From assembly GCA_038503075.1 (NCBI GenBank), contig JBCAML010000006.1, positions 124,001 to 188,000 on the forward strand: DNA of 64,000 nucleotides, read 5' to 3'. Under the pieces are notes generated by a model that was not told where the DNA came from, searched no databases, and worked only from the letters and a program-made list of their open reading frames with translations. Source of the stretch: Gyromitra esculenta (Eukaryota; Ascomycota; Pezizomycetes; Pezizales; Discinaceae). Positions within the stretch are counted from its first letter, which is position 1; each line of letters begins with the position of its first letter. The position numbers and the translations under genes were made by a program. Shown here one piece after another: positions 35,440 to 47,840 of this stretch.

Positions 35440-37481
35440 CTATCGACGATATCTCGGCAATCCACCCTCCAGCTCAACTTCATCCAACACCGGCGCACTT
35501 GGGCCGGCTCCGCCACCATCACTACTACTCCCTCCACCTTCATCTGGTCCGCTTGCGCCCGCTAATAGTCGTCTTCGCTCGGCTTCCATTTTGTCTTCCG
35601 CGCCATCTTCTTGATCCACTGGCGGAGCTGATGAATAGTATCCAGGTGTCTCCTCTAGAGCTAACGGCGGAGCGCTTGCGCTACCGCTGCTGCTACCTTC
35701 CCCAATTTCCAAACCTGGTGGTGCACTTGGCAATAGCGTCTGTTCAGCGAGTCGTAACCGTGTCTTTTCGTCAACATTTTCGTCCTCTTCTGGCTGAGGT
35801 GATACTATATGATGTTGGTAATGCGTCCCGTCTCCGGGATGTCGCGTGTAATCTGGCACTTGTCCTCTATGGTATTCCCGTCTCTCTGGCTCTTCTTGTC
35901 GTACCATTGGAGGTGTCGGTGCAACTAGTTGGACGTCCACCGCTTCATGCGTGACCTCTCGCTGTGGGATCCCGGGTGTTGACAGGTGCCTAATCCCCCC
36001 TCTTCTTCCCTTTCCACCCACCGAGTCGACACTCCCAATTATAACCTCAAATCTGCAAAATACAATGCTTTTCTCTCGTCTTCTGATCTTCTCCGTCTCC
36101 ACTATAACCCCTCCTTCACTCGTCAATCCGCCGCCGCCGTCTCCTTCTCCACCACTTTTCGGTCTGGGAAGACCGGGTATTGTTGATCTGACGAATAGAT
36201 CATCCCTTCCACTCAGCTTCCCCCCAAGATCCACCACCACTTCAACATAGTATCTGAAGGACACTTCACCACCAGGAACGGATGTGATAGTTGGAAATAC
36301 GTCTTCCGGTACCCTCAGATTAGCTCTTACAACGGTGGTGAGTGTTTTAGGGTCCACAATAAGTGGCATAACAGTTTGAGCTAGATCCTTCCTGAATGTG
36401 CCTCCTCCCCCACCACCTCCGGCAGCTGACGAAAGCGCTTTTTTAAGTGGCGGCTGAACACGATGTACTGGGTCGAATCGACTTTGTCGGTGCAGAGTCA
36501 GTATTATGCCATTTAGAGATTTTATTGGTTTCGTGTGGCGTATTGATATCTTTACGGGTATGCTGTCGCCACGGAGGGCTCCAGCCTTCATCAGTTCGAC
36601 TGAGGCTGTGATTGTTTTTGATTTTATAAAGGCAGGGTCAGGGACAGGTGAAGGATGGCGAATCCCGGGATCGGAACCAGCTACGAGGTTTCCGTTAGAG
36701 CTATTAGGTGATGAGGCAATCGATGGTGTGGTCATAGGTGAGCACGGTCGTTTCCGTGACCGTCGAGAGATGATAGGTTCTAGTGATATAAAACGCGGTT
36801 TTGGCGGTGTCAGATGGGCGATATCAATTGTTTCGACCATGTTAATTTTTGTTGTACATGTTGTGGTTGGTGATATTGTAGTGGGGCGCGTCAGGGTGGA
36901 TGATATAATGTACGATATTGAACCTTTCTCGAACTACACTTACGTTAGCTCTGAAGCGCAAAGCAAACTTTGCTTGGCATCTTTATTTGAGCCGAGTGAG
37001 AGGGAGGGAGACAAACATCCAAAGAACTTGGCAGGCCCCCCTCCATCTTTCCCACAGGAACAAACATCAACTCAAACCCAAATTCGTAAACCCCAGGTTG
37101 TAATGGCCGGCCATCCTCCCGATTCCCACACAGCACAACCTGCTCTTTACACAGTATGACACCATCGCCTGTTCCATCGTCATATTGATCATCCCACTCC
37201 TTTCGCTTCCTGCCTGAATCCTTCCCAGATGATAGATTTAGGTCGACACGGCCGACAAGGCTAACGACCAGATGCGTGAGATTCAACGGCCGCTCTACCG
37301 TGACACATACAGATCCTCTAACGACATCTGTTGGCGAATATACACGATGGGGGTCGTCTAATCGAATGTGGAAATCGGTGAGAGTCCTTCGTGGTGGCCG
37401 TAGCCCTGGAAGCGATAGGGATGACGTTTTTGATCTGAGACGGTTTAGCAGCGACGGACGAGAGGGAGATTTTGTCGCCAT
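35440..37481 (-). CDS. palF: arrestin-like pH-response regulator PalF/Rim8
   Basis: Two exons, 37017-37481 and 35440-36933, joined across an 83-nt phase-0 intron (GTTTGT donor, GCTAAC branch, TAG), giving 652 residues. The join rebuilds LPSSLD/FEKGSISYIISSTLTRP, a hallmark of the family. The arrestin N domain covers about residues 33-180 (TLTDFHIRLDDPHRVYSPTD at its start, the CGNREDGRPLQPGVYEF turn later). The C domain covers about 220-410, beginning after PKPRFISLEPI. The acidic, Ser/Gly/Pro-rich tail ends in LPRYRR, and a Gly-7 run sits near residue 325. PalF binds the cytoplasmic tail of the pH sensor PalH, is ubiquitinated at alkaline pH and recruits ESCRT components, leading to PacC/Rim101 processing. 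The ATG at 37481 is the first in frame that fits; no upstream ATG extends the protein. An alternative call would be another alpha-arrestin, but the junction motif argues for PalF. Confidence 0.9.
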
Positions 37482-37870
37482 TGCGGGAATATTCAAGGAG
37501 CGATTGCTCCTAGCGAAAGTTAATAGCGAATTCCAGACTCTTGTAACGGGGAGGAACGCGAGGTTGGTTTCTGGGCGCGTGTGGGCTTCGGATACAGTTC
37601 CGACCGTACCGAACGATGGAACGGGATGAGATGCAGCTGCTGCCAAGGGATGGGGGTGTGAACAGGAGGCAGAAGCACGGAGGACACGCGAGCAAGCGAA
37701 CGGCAGGACTACAGATGGCCGAGAGAAGGTGGCAGAGGAGGACAGAGAGTCTCGTGGGAGGATGGGTAATCAAGAGCCCAGCTTAGGGGGTGGGTGATCC
37801 TCGGTAAATCCGAAGAGACCAAGGCAGTCGTCCTCTACTATAGTAGCAGCAACACTGCTGCGAAGGTAGA

Positions 37871-37896
37871 GAGGCAGAGGCAGAGGCAGAGGCAGT
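37871..37896. repeat. tandem hexamer GGCAGA
   Basis: Four GAGGCA-type units in the upstream region of palF. Confidence 0.75.
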
Positions 37897-38242
37897 AGCC
37901 CGCTGGGTACATGTAGTGTCGAAGCTTGGAGGAGCGGATAGGGAAGGAAAGCTTGGCTCTTCCAGGGCTGATGGCTTGGGGGATGATAAGCCTTTCTATT
38001 GTTGGAGGGCAGAGAAGACGGGCAGACGGAGGGGAAGGGGAGAGTAGATAGCACAAGCTGTGGATAGTAAGCAGCGAACGGGGGAAAGAGAGCACAGACA
38101 CCCGCCCACTTCTCCCCACAAGAGACAAAAAAAGCAACGCAGGGAAATAAAAATAAATAGTAAAGGATGGTGGAAGAGGACAGAGGACAGAGTGAACCGA
38201 TAATAAAATCTCTCCTCCCCAAAAGAGTGGGAGGCAGAGATC

Positions 38243-38289
38243 TGGGCTGGGCTGGGCTGGGCTGAGCTGAGCTGAGCGAGCGAGCGAGG
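38243..38289. repeat. graded tandem repeat GGGCT / GAGCT / GAGC
   Basis: Four GGGCT-type units grade into three GAGCT units and then GCGA units, about 0.8 kb upstream of palF. Confidence 0.8.
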
Positions 38290-39942
38290 GAGACACCTCC
38301 CTCTCTTCCTTCTTTCGAGGGGAAGGGCTGCAGCAGAGGATCGTCTTCTTCAGGATGCGTTCACAGGACAAGACGCTCCTGTATGCGGATCTCTTGGAAG
38401 TGGGCTCTTGTCGGAGTCTTGGAAAATGCTTGTGTCTGCCCCCTTCGCAATTCGATCCCTGGGTTCCCGTTCTATTGCTTGTAGTCTCCGTGCCCAGCTT
38501 TCTCTCTCAGCAGCATGGCAATAGGTCCGTTGCCCACTCATGAGCTTCCCCTGCACACCCGGCTGCACCGCACCACTCACTGCAAGTGTCCTGCCACACA
38601 CTTCAGACACACCACACACCATTCGCTCTCTGAGGTGCAGCCGACTGGAACTGGAACCACCACCCCTATCCTTGGGCGTCCTTGCCAAAGGCTTGTTTTT
38701 GAGTCTCCTATTTTGCTTTTGTCGCGCTTTTTTACGTATTTGGGCTTGGGACTTCGCGTATGCGGGGAACAGCGCTTGCCCAGTGACCGCATTTATGTAC
38801 GGTAGTTCAACTTTCCAGCCTGCCGCTTGCTTATTTTCCATATCACCATAACGTAGTTTATCGTATATTTCACATCGGGTCAGGCATCGGGCTACTCGCC
38901 GCTCGCGCGAAACAAAAGACTCAACATGTAACCCCTCCCTCCCGAGGAAGCGAAAGGGTTTTCTTGCTGCTGCCCCTGTTCAGCACTCAGCGTTAGCCTT
39001 GCAACTTACTAATACGCTCTAGCAACGCGGCCTCGCCTCCGTGCTAGTTACACCTGGATTGAAATAACGCCCAGGCACCTCTCGTAACAAAGAAATTACC
39101 CTCTAAAAAAGTCAAAACCATATTTGCTTTCATCCATTATTACGCGTAAGCGAGAGAGGGAGAGAGAGAAACTTTGATTTAAGTCGACGCATCCCCTTTC
39201 TTGTTTGCTTCCACGCCATCACCCTCGCGCGCTCCATTCCCGCCTTAGTCATGACTCGGTAACTACATCTCAATTTCGGCACATTCCCGCCGCGCGGCTA
39301 TAGCAAAGTGGAGCCAAGAAGGCTTGTTTTTCTTAGAATACTTTTTTTCCCTAATACTCACCGTCGGGGAGGTAAGGCACGGCATGTGAGTGGTGCTTGT
39401 TTCTGTCCGGCGTGTTTGTTGGCCGCGGGGTGTGGGTGGGGGGACCATGACCAAACAAGGCTCGAAATGGCATCATGGGATGTTCGATGCGAGTTGAGCC
39501 GTGGGAACAAGCAATTGCTTGGCTAGTCAAGCTTTTTGGCACATTTTCTGGGCACGTTTTCGGAGAATGGACAACAAGCCTCGGCACAGCAGATCCGACC
39601 GTTTTCGATCGAGGCACGATGTTGAGATGCATGGTGACGGTTTAGTGACGGAGCGAGATGGCGAGACCTGAAGGCTCCCAGAGTGGGGACACTCTGGATT
39701 GGGCGCCCGAACCTTTTTGCTTTGATTTCATGTCTGTTGAGTGATCTGATCGTGTGACAATCGGCGTTCTCCATTTTCGTGGTAAGTGATTGGTCCTTTT
39801 GGATTCTCTGAGGGCTAGGGGATGGATGTGGATGTCACTGTTACCATTAAACCGGCCCACCACCAGCAGAGAACAAGGAAGATGGATGGTGGACTTGATA
39901 CGGGAATAGTGAAATCAAATCTTCTGCCGGATCTCCGTGAGC

Positions 39943-39944
39943 AC

Positions 39945-39976
<32 letters not shown>
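39943..39976. repeat. compound microsatellite (CATA)n(CA)n
   Basis: Three ATAC units followed by about ten CA units. Confidence 0.85.
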
Positions 39977-40825
39977 GTGGATTGGAAGCTGCTAGAATTG
40001 CTTGAATGGTTAAACTGTTACCAGGGAGCACAAAGCTGCAGTCCGCAGTGCACAGCACAGAAGCAGACCTTACCTCGTAAAAAGCGCAAGCAGTGCGATG
40101 CACAGGTGTAGTCTAAAGTATAGTACTTAGGCTCCTTGTCCAGGTTGTCGGTGCGAATTATCCGCGAATTTCGGTGCAAGCACGAGTTTAGCAGAGATGG
40201 GTGTGTCAGTGTTCCGGGTTGCCGGTGCCAGTATCACAACTTCGCGTATTGCCTGTGACTGAGAAGCCGGACGGGCCGATGGTTACCCGTTGTGCGAGCG
40301 TGATTGCCGGAACCTGCAGAGTTATTGGTGCCGGAAGTCAACCTCACCTCACTTGGTGACACAGATTGCAACTAAGCAGCTTTCGATTCAAGGCCTTCGG
40401 ATATATCATATGGAGATGGCTTATTTTTTGATTACTGATCTACCAGAGTAGAACAAACCAAAAAAAATGCGAGGATTCAATAGCTCGTTTGAGCCAGCCA
40501 TTAAATCAACACACAGTATTTCTGTTTCGATTACTCATCTACTGGAGGAAGTTATGCTAAATTCAAGATAGTCCGGATGGTATAACGGTACCGTCGTTCG
40601 CCAAATTTCCCTCGTCCCAAGGGGCTTTGGACGGCCGAACTTGATCGAAGCAGTGGAGCTTATCTCAGTGTTGATCTATAGCATTTAAGGATGGTATCAC
40701 AATCGCGATTCTAGAGCCAACTACGGGTCTCCGTTCCTCGAGGTATCGTTTACGTGCATGTTCAGTTACAGACAGGCCCCGTTTGATTTAGTCTTAAGCC
40801 AACACTCAAAAACCACAAATTGATA

Positions 40826-42770
40826 TTATGATTACCTATCCAGCGGAGTAAAGCAACCCGAATTGAAATGGATCCAGAGTAATTTGGGCGACAACGCCTA
40901 TTCAATTCTTCCGGCACGCCATCAAGCGCTGATGAACTCTACATACTCCTTGACCAAGCCTTACTTAGGCTTGTGAACCGGATCAATATTGAGGAATACC
41001 ATCATTCCAAGCCATATTAACACATATCCCGCATAGAAACCCTGAGTACGGATAATTTGAAGCATCACTTTAGACTTCAAGAAACACGGGAAGGCAGATA
41101 ATTGGTATCGGCGGATATCTCAGGCTGAGCTCCTGAATTCACGTACTATACAATTTCAGGAAGTATGTGCTAATGCCTGCATTGGGTTGACAAAAGATGC
41201 ATAGACACAAATTGCACGCTTTGTCGCTTCAGAGAGCATATGTCATTGCTATATGCTGAACCCAGTCAAACACCTTGCTGTGGAGGCCTTGGAGCCGTGC
41301 CGCAGAGGAGCCTTGGGCCTTTTACTACAGATTTAAATGAAAACGAAAGTGAAAAGCGGCATGATGTGATACTCACCTTGGTAAATTGGTAGGTTTTTTT
41401 TTTCCCCTCGGCTGCCCACTACGGGCCATAATACGGCGTATCTCTCGGCTGGTTTTGGCATGCAATATTAGCATGCTACTAGACATCCAAGTGTGGACCA
41501 ATTGGATTGTATTAAAGAATACCATTCACTCCGACAAGTATCCACAACTGCACTAAGAAGCAACAAGCCAAATTAATGGACAACAGAGATTTAGACTTAT
41601 CTGCCTGCAGGAATGCGGCCCTCATGCAAATAAGCACGTACGTTCACTTATCGAATGTTTCTTTCCCGTGCTTGATATTCGATCTTCCGGTTTCCTCCGA
41701 CCAAGCGGCCGATTTGAAACGATACAAACAATTCCTATCCTTATATCCGAATGGTTATTAGCATCGAACGGCGTTAGCTATGAAAAGAAAAAGTTGGCGA
41801 TGAAATACCGATATTCTCTGGTGTAATCCTTGGCCTGAGATATTTACATGTGAGCCCGAGCCCTTGGATAACCCAATTTTCTTTAGGTTATATCTGATCA
41901 GCACATTCACCACGTTGATATGATAATGCAAGATCAGTGTCGGGCTGCAACCGATACATGCCCGTGGGACCGTTCCCGCAAGCCTGGAAGTCAAGCTGAT
42001 TTGTTCAATCGTTTGCATTGTTCGGCAAACAGCAAACTCAGTTTGGCACTTACATTTTTTTGATAAATGCAAGATCGATTTAATTGCCTATCTACCGACA
42101 GGAAATTGAGTTGTGGTTGAGATAAACTGGAAGATAATGCAATTTCCTTCGTTCACGGGAGTTATTAACTGGGGTCATTGAGCTGGCCCTTGACAGCAGC
42201 CAAGGAATGGACGAACGGCATTTGATCATGACGGGGATTTTTTGCGTCACGCATATCACTCTGGACCACCTGTGGGCACATTCGAAATTTCCAAAGTTTA
42301 TCTGCAAATCTTAGGCGTAGGCATCCCTTTTCATCGAATAGGGTGTCAAACAACGCTCGACACATCAGCCCAAAGTAAGGGTCCCCTTGAGTAGTGTCGA
42401 CCTCATCGTTTGGATGGACTCGTCAACACCTAACGCAAGCCAACATCTCGAGCTGCCGCAAAAAAAACACACACGACCACTCTCAAGAAGGGTTCAGGCA
42501 CCCGAACCGGTTGGTGATTTGGATGTGTTTTACGCAACTGCAATGACACGCATCTCGATCCTCAAGTGATCGGCTTCATGGGGGATACTCGAGCTTCTCT
42601 ATTAGCTCGGTCGCTTGAGATATGGCGTAGAGGGGTAGCACACACAAGTGCTGATGGCATTCCGTAAGTAGAGACCGTTGTTTTTTTTCTCTTGCCACTG
42701 CCAAGAAAATGGTCTTATCATCGAAAATGATGGTGATTTCGTCTTTAAATCCATCAAGATTACTGGTCAA
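40826..42770 (-). pseudogene. degenerate coding remnants of an unrecognised gene
   Basis: Several minus-strand stretches read like protein but do not connect cleanly. One around 42576-42770 includes GFKDEITIIFDDKTIFLAVA. One around 42165-42420 includes QGDPYFGLMCRALFDTLFDE and KLWKFRMCPQVVQSDMRDAK. A hydrophobic stretch near 40980-41060 includes YAGYVLIWLGMMVFL. The last piece ends at 40830 in CFTPLDR-stop. Stops and frame changes separate them. I could not find introns that join all of them, so this is either a decayed gene or a multi-exon gene that I failed to model. I do not recognise the family, but the hydrophobic segment near the C-terminus and the shared terminal motif (see the findings) suggest a membrane-anchored protein. 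Confidence 0.35.
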
Positions 42771-43957
42771 TGAATAAGTTTGGAGCTCGGCTACTGCATA
42801 ATGGTGTATTTAGGCCTAGCCTTGGCTTGAAACGGTAGTTGCTAATCTGTACCTGTCACTATATTGTTAACATTAACGACTAAGATCTTCAGATAAACGA
42901 CATAGAGAGGATGCTCGATCCGGAAATGCATATGTTCTTCCTATAATGGAACCACTGACTGGATTCTGTACCAGTAATATTCCGATCTAAAGTTAAAATA
43001 TATCATTATTTAATCATGAGGAGGAAGAGAATTCGAAAGGGACGATGGTGATTGATTGTCAACACAATTCATATACCGGGGAATATTGGGATTTAAGGAA
43101 TATCGAGTGGTATTACATGTAGCCATTTTTTCGATCGTTAGTCTAGCATCTACACCACTGGTGATTTATTTCTTAGTAAATAAACCCTGCTCGTTTTTCA
43201 ATTTCACAGAGAACACGGACTAATAACCCAAAGTGGAAATTTTTAACAGTGGGACCGGCTTTCTTCCCCTCCTAGCATATTTGTGTATCATCCATCAGCC
43301 AATAATTGACCAATCGTAGCTTCTCCCGGTAGCTGGTGTCCTCGTATGGGTTCTCAAGCTGCAGGAAGAGAGGGAGTACCCTATATAATTATGCATCCTC
43401 AACCTGAACCATGGACTGTGTCGGATATATCAACGTTTATTGGACCACTGAACTTAGTCACAAGGTTGAATTTAGTGCCCAGCACCCAGCCGCATCGAAG
43501 ATCGATAAAACTGAATGCTAGAATAGCGGAAATCATTTGCTGGCATGTAAACGTACTCTGCAGGGCTCGTATTGACTATTTTGACATCCGACTTATTCAT
43601 CCGAACCTTAATCTTCGATCTACAGCCGCATCGACTGCGGGAGAGCGGGTCGATCAGGGACATGCACGTCATTGATATATACTCCGCTGCAATGTTGGCA
43701 CAACTCAACATAGACACATACATATAGGTCCATACTTCGATGTGGGTTCACCGTGCTTGGTTTTTCGGATCCTCGGGTCGATTGAGCCGAGCTGCGGCTC
43801 CTAGTTATGTGTTTAATTTTACAGCCGAAAAAAATCTGGAAACCAACCCCCTTTCGCTATTATAAGGTATCGGAACTGCCGTAGACTACCGGCAATGGGC
43901 CGCAGCTCGGAATTTTTTTTGATGGCTGACACATATAGGAGTGGTTCTATATACGTT

Positions 43958-44223
43958 GATTACTGATCTACCGGAAAGAACCGGATCCAATTGGGAAAAC
44001 GAACTCTTGATGGCAAGCCGGCCGCAGTTTCTCCAGTATTAAAATTCAGCCAAACATTATCATCTTGTTGGTTAGAATACTTGCATGCAAGTGCCACTAA
44101 AATTATAGCCCCTAGACCTATCATAGCCACGAATACACGTAATGGTAAGCTTGGCTTATATATAGAGTAGAGAAATTGGAAGGAACTATTCCCCGCGCCA
44201 ATCGCTCTCACTAGTTCATGCAT
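43958..44223 (-). pseudogene. C-terminal fragment with one membrane segment
   Basis: A short frame of 87 codons (to 43960). It contains a hydrophobic stretch (RVFVAMIGLGAIILVALAC, about residues 29-47) followed by a hydrophilic tail ending RFFPVDQ. The terminal codons and stop are nearly identical in DNA to the sequence at 40430-40444, which points to a relative of the gene whose remains lie at 40.4-42.8 kb. No upstream exon was found, so it is probably a remnant. Confidence 0.35.
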
Positions 44224-45549
44224 TAGCCCGTCCTGAGCCTTGGCACGCGTACGGCGGCGCTAGATATTTCGTACTGTTCGTCATGATAAATCACTCGACA
44301 GCCCCGACAGAACTTATTGGGTGCGGAAATAAGAGTCGGACTTGCGACAGGCCTGTCCCAAATGGCCGCTCAGGACAGGTTCTTGCCTATTTAGCTTAGT
44401 GAATTACGTGTATGTGTGAATGGAATGGACGTTGAACTAAATATAATGAAACTAAGAATAAAAGGGGATTGTTGCGCTCTTTCTCTTCCCATTTATTCTG
44501 AACAGTCAGGGTAAACAGACTTCGTACTCTCTGCAGTAATATTAACTAGAATGGATATTCTAGGTTATACACAACGTGGCTAGCAGCAATACATTCCCTC
44601 GCATCTAGACGCTGCAGAGAATTGCCGAGCAGTAGGGGAGTTAGACTAATCCGAGTGATGAATCATGACTGTCTTTAATTTTTTAATAAACTTTTTAATA
44701 ACACAGTTCTGAGTATACGTAGTATAGTGGTCACATATTCACTCAACACTTTAAAACTTCCTCGAAGTAGCAGTTAAATCCATTTCATCTGTTCGTCAGC
44801 CTCAGTTGATTATGCAACCCTCTCAACACTGGTACACAATAGCGGCAGGATAGCCACAAGTCGTGAAACTTTATATCTCACAAAATCCTCAGTACTCTTT
44901 CTACCTGAACGTAGGGATGGGGTACTGCATATCCTTTCCGCTAACACTCATAAATTACAGTAAGCATTTCCTGCGCTATGGCTAGCACCTCTGCCTTAAC
45001 TGCAATACAGACGGACCGAGACGCTCAACAAGTGCCCGATCGAGGTACCATCTTCTAGCTAGATACCTGCATTTTCACGAACTTTATTATAATCAGCGAC
45101 TAAAAGAATCTCCTTCAAGACCCTGATCGGTCAGATTTGAGCACTACGCTTCCCCAGCCCACACCATGGCCATAGTACGTTACACCTAGCAAAATAATTA
45201 CAAACAACCCATTCCCATCGCCACCTCTAACTTAGTAACAACAGAGCGTGAATTTTTCTAAGAGAAAAAGGGAAAGCCAAATGCGGGCGACCACAGAGGG
45301 CGTGGCCGCTTGTTGCTAAGATTTGGTTCGCATGTATCGTACTTATAAATGAGCGAAAAAAGAAAAAAAAACCAGAAAAGAAGATTCTCGTTAGACGTAC
45401 GTATGTCGGCCGGTTTGCCAGACCACCTTGCCTCCTCCTCCTGTAGCTGTCTAAACTGGTTTTGGCCCGTGGGATACATATAGCTACATGTATGTCATGT
45501 AGACGCTTATGTTCAATGTAAACTTTGGCGATGGGTCAAGCGCATCAGC

Positions 45550-45563
45550 ATATATATATATAT
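45550..45563. repeat. TA microsatellite
   Basis: About six to seven AT dinucleotides. Confidence 0.7.
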
Positions 45564-45842
45564 GGGACGAGGTATCTAGTGGTGTTCTTAAAGATCTCCA
45601 TAAAGCAAAATTGCTGGAACAGGTTTCCAAATACGGGAGGCGCTCCGGGGGGAGCCTTCACTGAAGGCTCGGGGGACGGAGATTAGTTGAGAAATAGAGG
45701 CCGAGCACACTGGCGTCCAGGAGGTTCTAAACTAAGACGTTTTATGCAGGTATACGGACGAGAGCGAGCTGCTAGCCTTTGGGGGGATAAAGTAGCTCAG
45801 CCACCGTGTCTGGTGTTCGAATAAAGATAGCTTGGCAAAAAT

Positions 45843-45854
45843 CGAGTGATATTT
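45843..45854 (-). repeat. dispersed motif AAATATCACTCG, inverted copy
   Basis: Exact copy on the minus strand, in AT-rich DNA. GGTGATC follows directly on the plus strand, echoing the AGTGATCG beside the copy at 309. Confidence 0.55.
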
Positions 45855-47840
45855 GGTGATCAAATTTGGTAAGGAAAAAATTGTGACGCACGGACCGCTA
45901 GGGTTTCGCATTATATCGGGCGTAGCTATTTGTTAGATGCGATTGTCGTAGTTTTTTTTAGAGAGTTCGCTGTGGGTTCTATCCTTTCCTACATTTCGCG
46001 GTAGCTACGCTGGTGGATAATGCGAAGTGTTGCTTTTGATGCTGGCGGGCTTGCCACTGGCAGTCTGGCTAACGTTTTTGGGTAGATGGAAGCTATCGTA
46101 GATTGTAGATCTAGAACTTTATGTAAACCTCTAGTTTGAACTATCGATTGGTTTAGCTGTCTTGCCGCATCCTTGGTGTTGTTATGCTTTTTTTAGATGT
46201 ATCTTGGCCATATATAGTGATGACTAGCATGAATGGCTATACAGCTACGGTAAGTGCCATCGGAGCCGTAGGGTACAGTATAACCCTCTGTTTTAGCTAT
46301 GTGGGGTGGTGGAACTTGTGTTTAAATGCTTAAGTTGTAATAAAGCCCCGACGAATGAATTAGATAGTAGGGTTTAGTATTGCTTGAATACGATCTAACC
46401 GAAAACTGTTGATCGTGCTGGTGGTGTGCTCGCTGGAGTTTTATGATCATTGGCATTTGACTGAGATCTGAGGAAGTTGTTTCTGGAAGCTATCGTTGGC
46501 GAAATATATGCATCATCCTTACAAGTCCTCTCGCTTTGCTGGTCCGATCCTGTCTGTATTTGGCATCAAACTACTGCGGGCTGGTATTTGTTTTAGCGTG
46601 AGATCTCCGTCTACCCTGATGGGATAAGAATATTGTTATTAGATTTTGTAAAGAGACGGTCTTGATCTTTCCTACGGACGGGCAAGCTACTTTCAGATCA
46701 CCAAATTATATATATTCCGTCCATGAGCGTTGAAAACCACTGCTCAAGCTTTCTTGATCTCTGTTTTTTGCCAGGCTTGTTCAAGAAGTTCGAAGCAAAT
46801 GGGGTACTTGTCGTCAACGGACTCATTTCAAATTCCTTTTGAGCTAGTGTTTCCATTTGCTCAGGCAATCGAGGCGCCATTTGCACTTTTATGCAAGGGA
46901 TCTTTCCAAACAGACCATCGATGGACCGCAGAACTCAAGGTACCAGATCTGTTTCAGAGGGCTTTGGTGTTAGCGAGAAATAGATGTCGTCCAGTGGAGG
47001 AGAGAGGTGGTGGTTCCTGGGGGAATCTGTCGGTTGTGGGAGTCTCGCTGCTGGTGTTGACGGTTGGCTGATGATTTCGCATTCTCAGCCTTCCTGGGGT
47101 TGAGAGTGCAAGAGCCTCCGTGAGATCAAGCGACATCTCAGAAACACAGGGCCAGGGTTATCCTGAAACTGACCATAAAGGACAGCAAGGCCGCCGCCAT
47201 TCGGGGAGCCCCTATCGGCTTTTTTACTGTATGTTACGTGCACATTCTCAGCCTATCAGCATCTCCGCCTTGTGTGCTCTGGAAGGCGTGCGGAATCTCG
47301 CGATTCCCGAAGCCGAGGCAGACCAGGCTCTGCTCTCGCCAGACCTCGTTGGGCAGCTGGCGGTCTGCACTCGCCAAGATCTCGCCGGTTGCGGGAAAAC
47401 GCCTTGGCACATGCCTAATCCAGCATCTCAACATCGCCTTGGATCCCAAACAATCCTCAACCGCATCCTGTCCCTCCAATCGCCGTGCGTCGAACTGCGG
47501 TCTCTTCGAACCCGCGCCCCCTTCTTCTGCCACTGTTTCCTCTTCTCCCTTCTCCGCCTTTTCAAGCCTTGCATTCTCTCCCGTCCTCGATTAGTCTATG
47601 TTGGTTGTCGCTGGCTACGTGGTATGTATAAATTCTTCAGCCTGCCCCCCCCGAGGAGGGATGAGGCAGCGTTTTTGTTCTGGTCTGCGCACGATTGCTG
47701 ATGCTGGCTGGTTTTAGACACCTTGTCTTCTTTAGCGAACAATTGGGCCACTACTGCGGCTTCGAAGGTCTGGGTTAACCGAACGACAACGGAAATTACG
47801 GCTGCGACTGCGCACCGAGCGGAGAGAACAAGAGGCTACG

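Larger units (their letters stand above)
37482..47840. other. 10-kb gene-poor region with degenerate coding fragments
   Basis: 37.5-40 kb looks like promoter and leader DNA of palF (GC-rich, with AG/CT tracts and several microsatellites). 40.4-44.3 kb holds minus-strand coding remnants listed separately. 44.3-47.8 kb is AT-rich, with motif copies at 44285 (variant) and 45843, a TA repeat and one short palindrome. Frames at 38350-38841 (minus, 163 codons) and 47120-47701 (plus, 193 codons) have no recognisable product and lie in composition-biased DNA. Confidence 0.5.

Noticed and set aside
37482..37646. Upstream extension of palF
   Set aside because: No ATG exists in this part of the frame; it would need a TTG start, and the family N-terminus fits the ATG at 37481.
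38350..38841. Minus-strand frame of 163 codons upstream of palF
   Set aside because: No domain, Arg/Lys-rich composition from GC-rich DNA, overlapping plus-strand frames of similar length, and no splice partners.
40568..40640. tRNA-like stretch with GGTATAACGGTACCG
   Set aside because: The rest cannot be folded into acceptor, D, anticodon and T arms, and no TTCGA(A/T)TCC-type T loop is in place. I found no tRNA in the window.
47120..47701. Plus-strand frame of 193 codons upstream of SHR3
   Set aside because: No recognisable product, competing frames of similar length in the same interval, and a position consistent with SHR3 promoter and leader.
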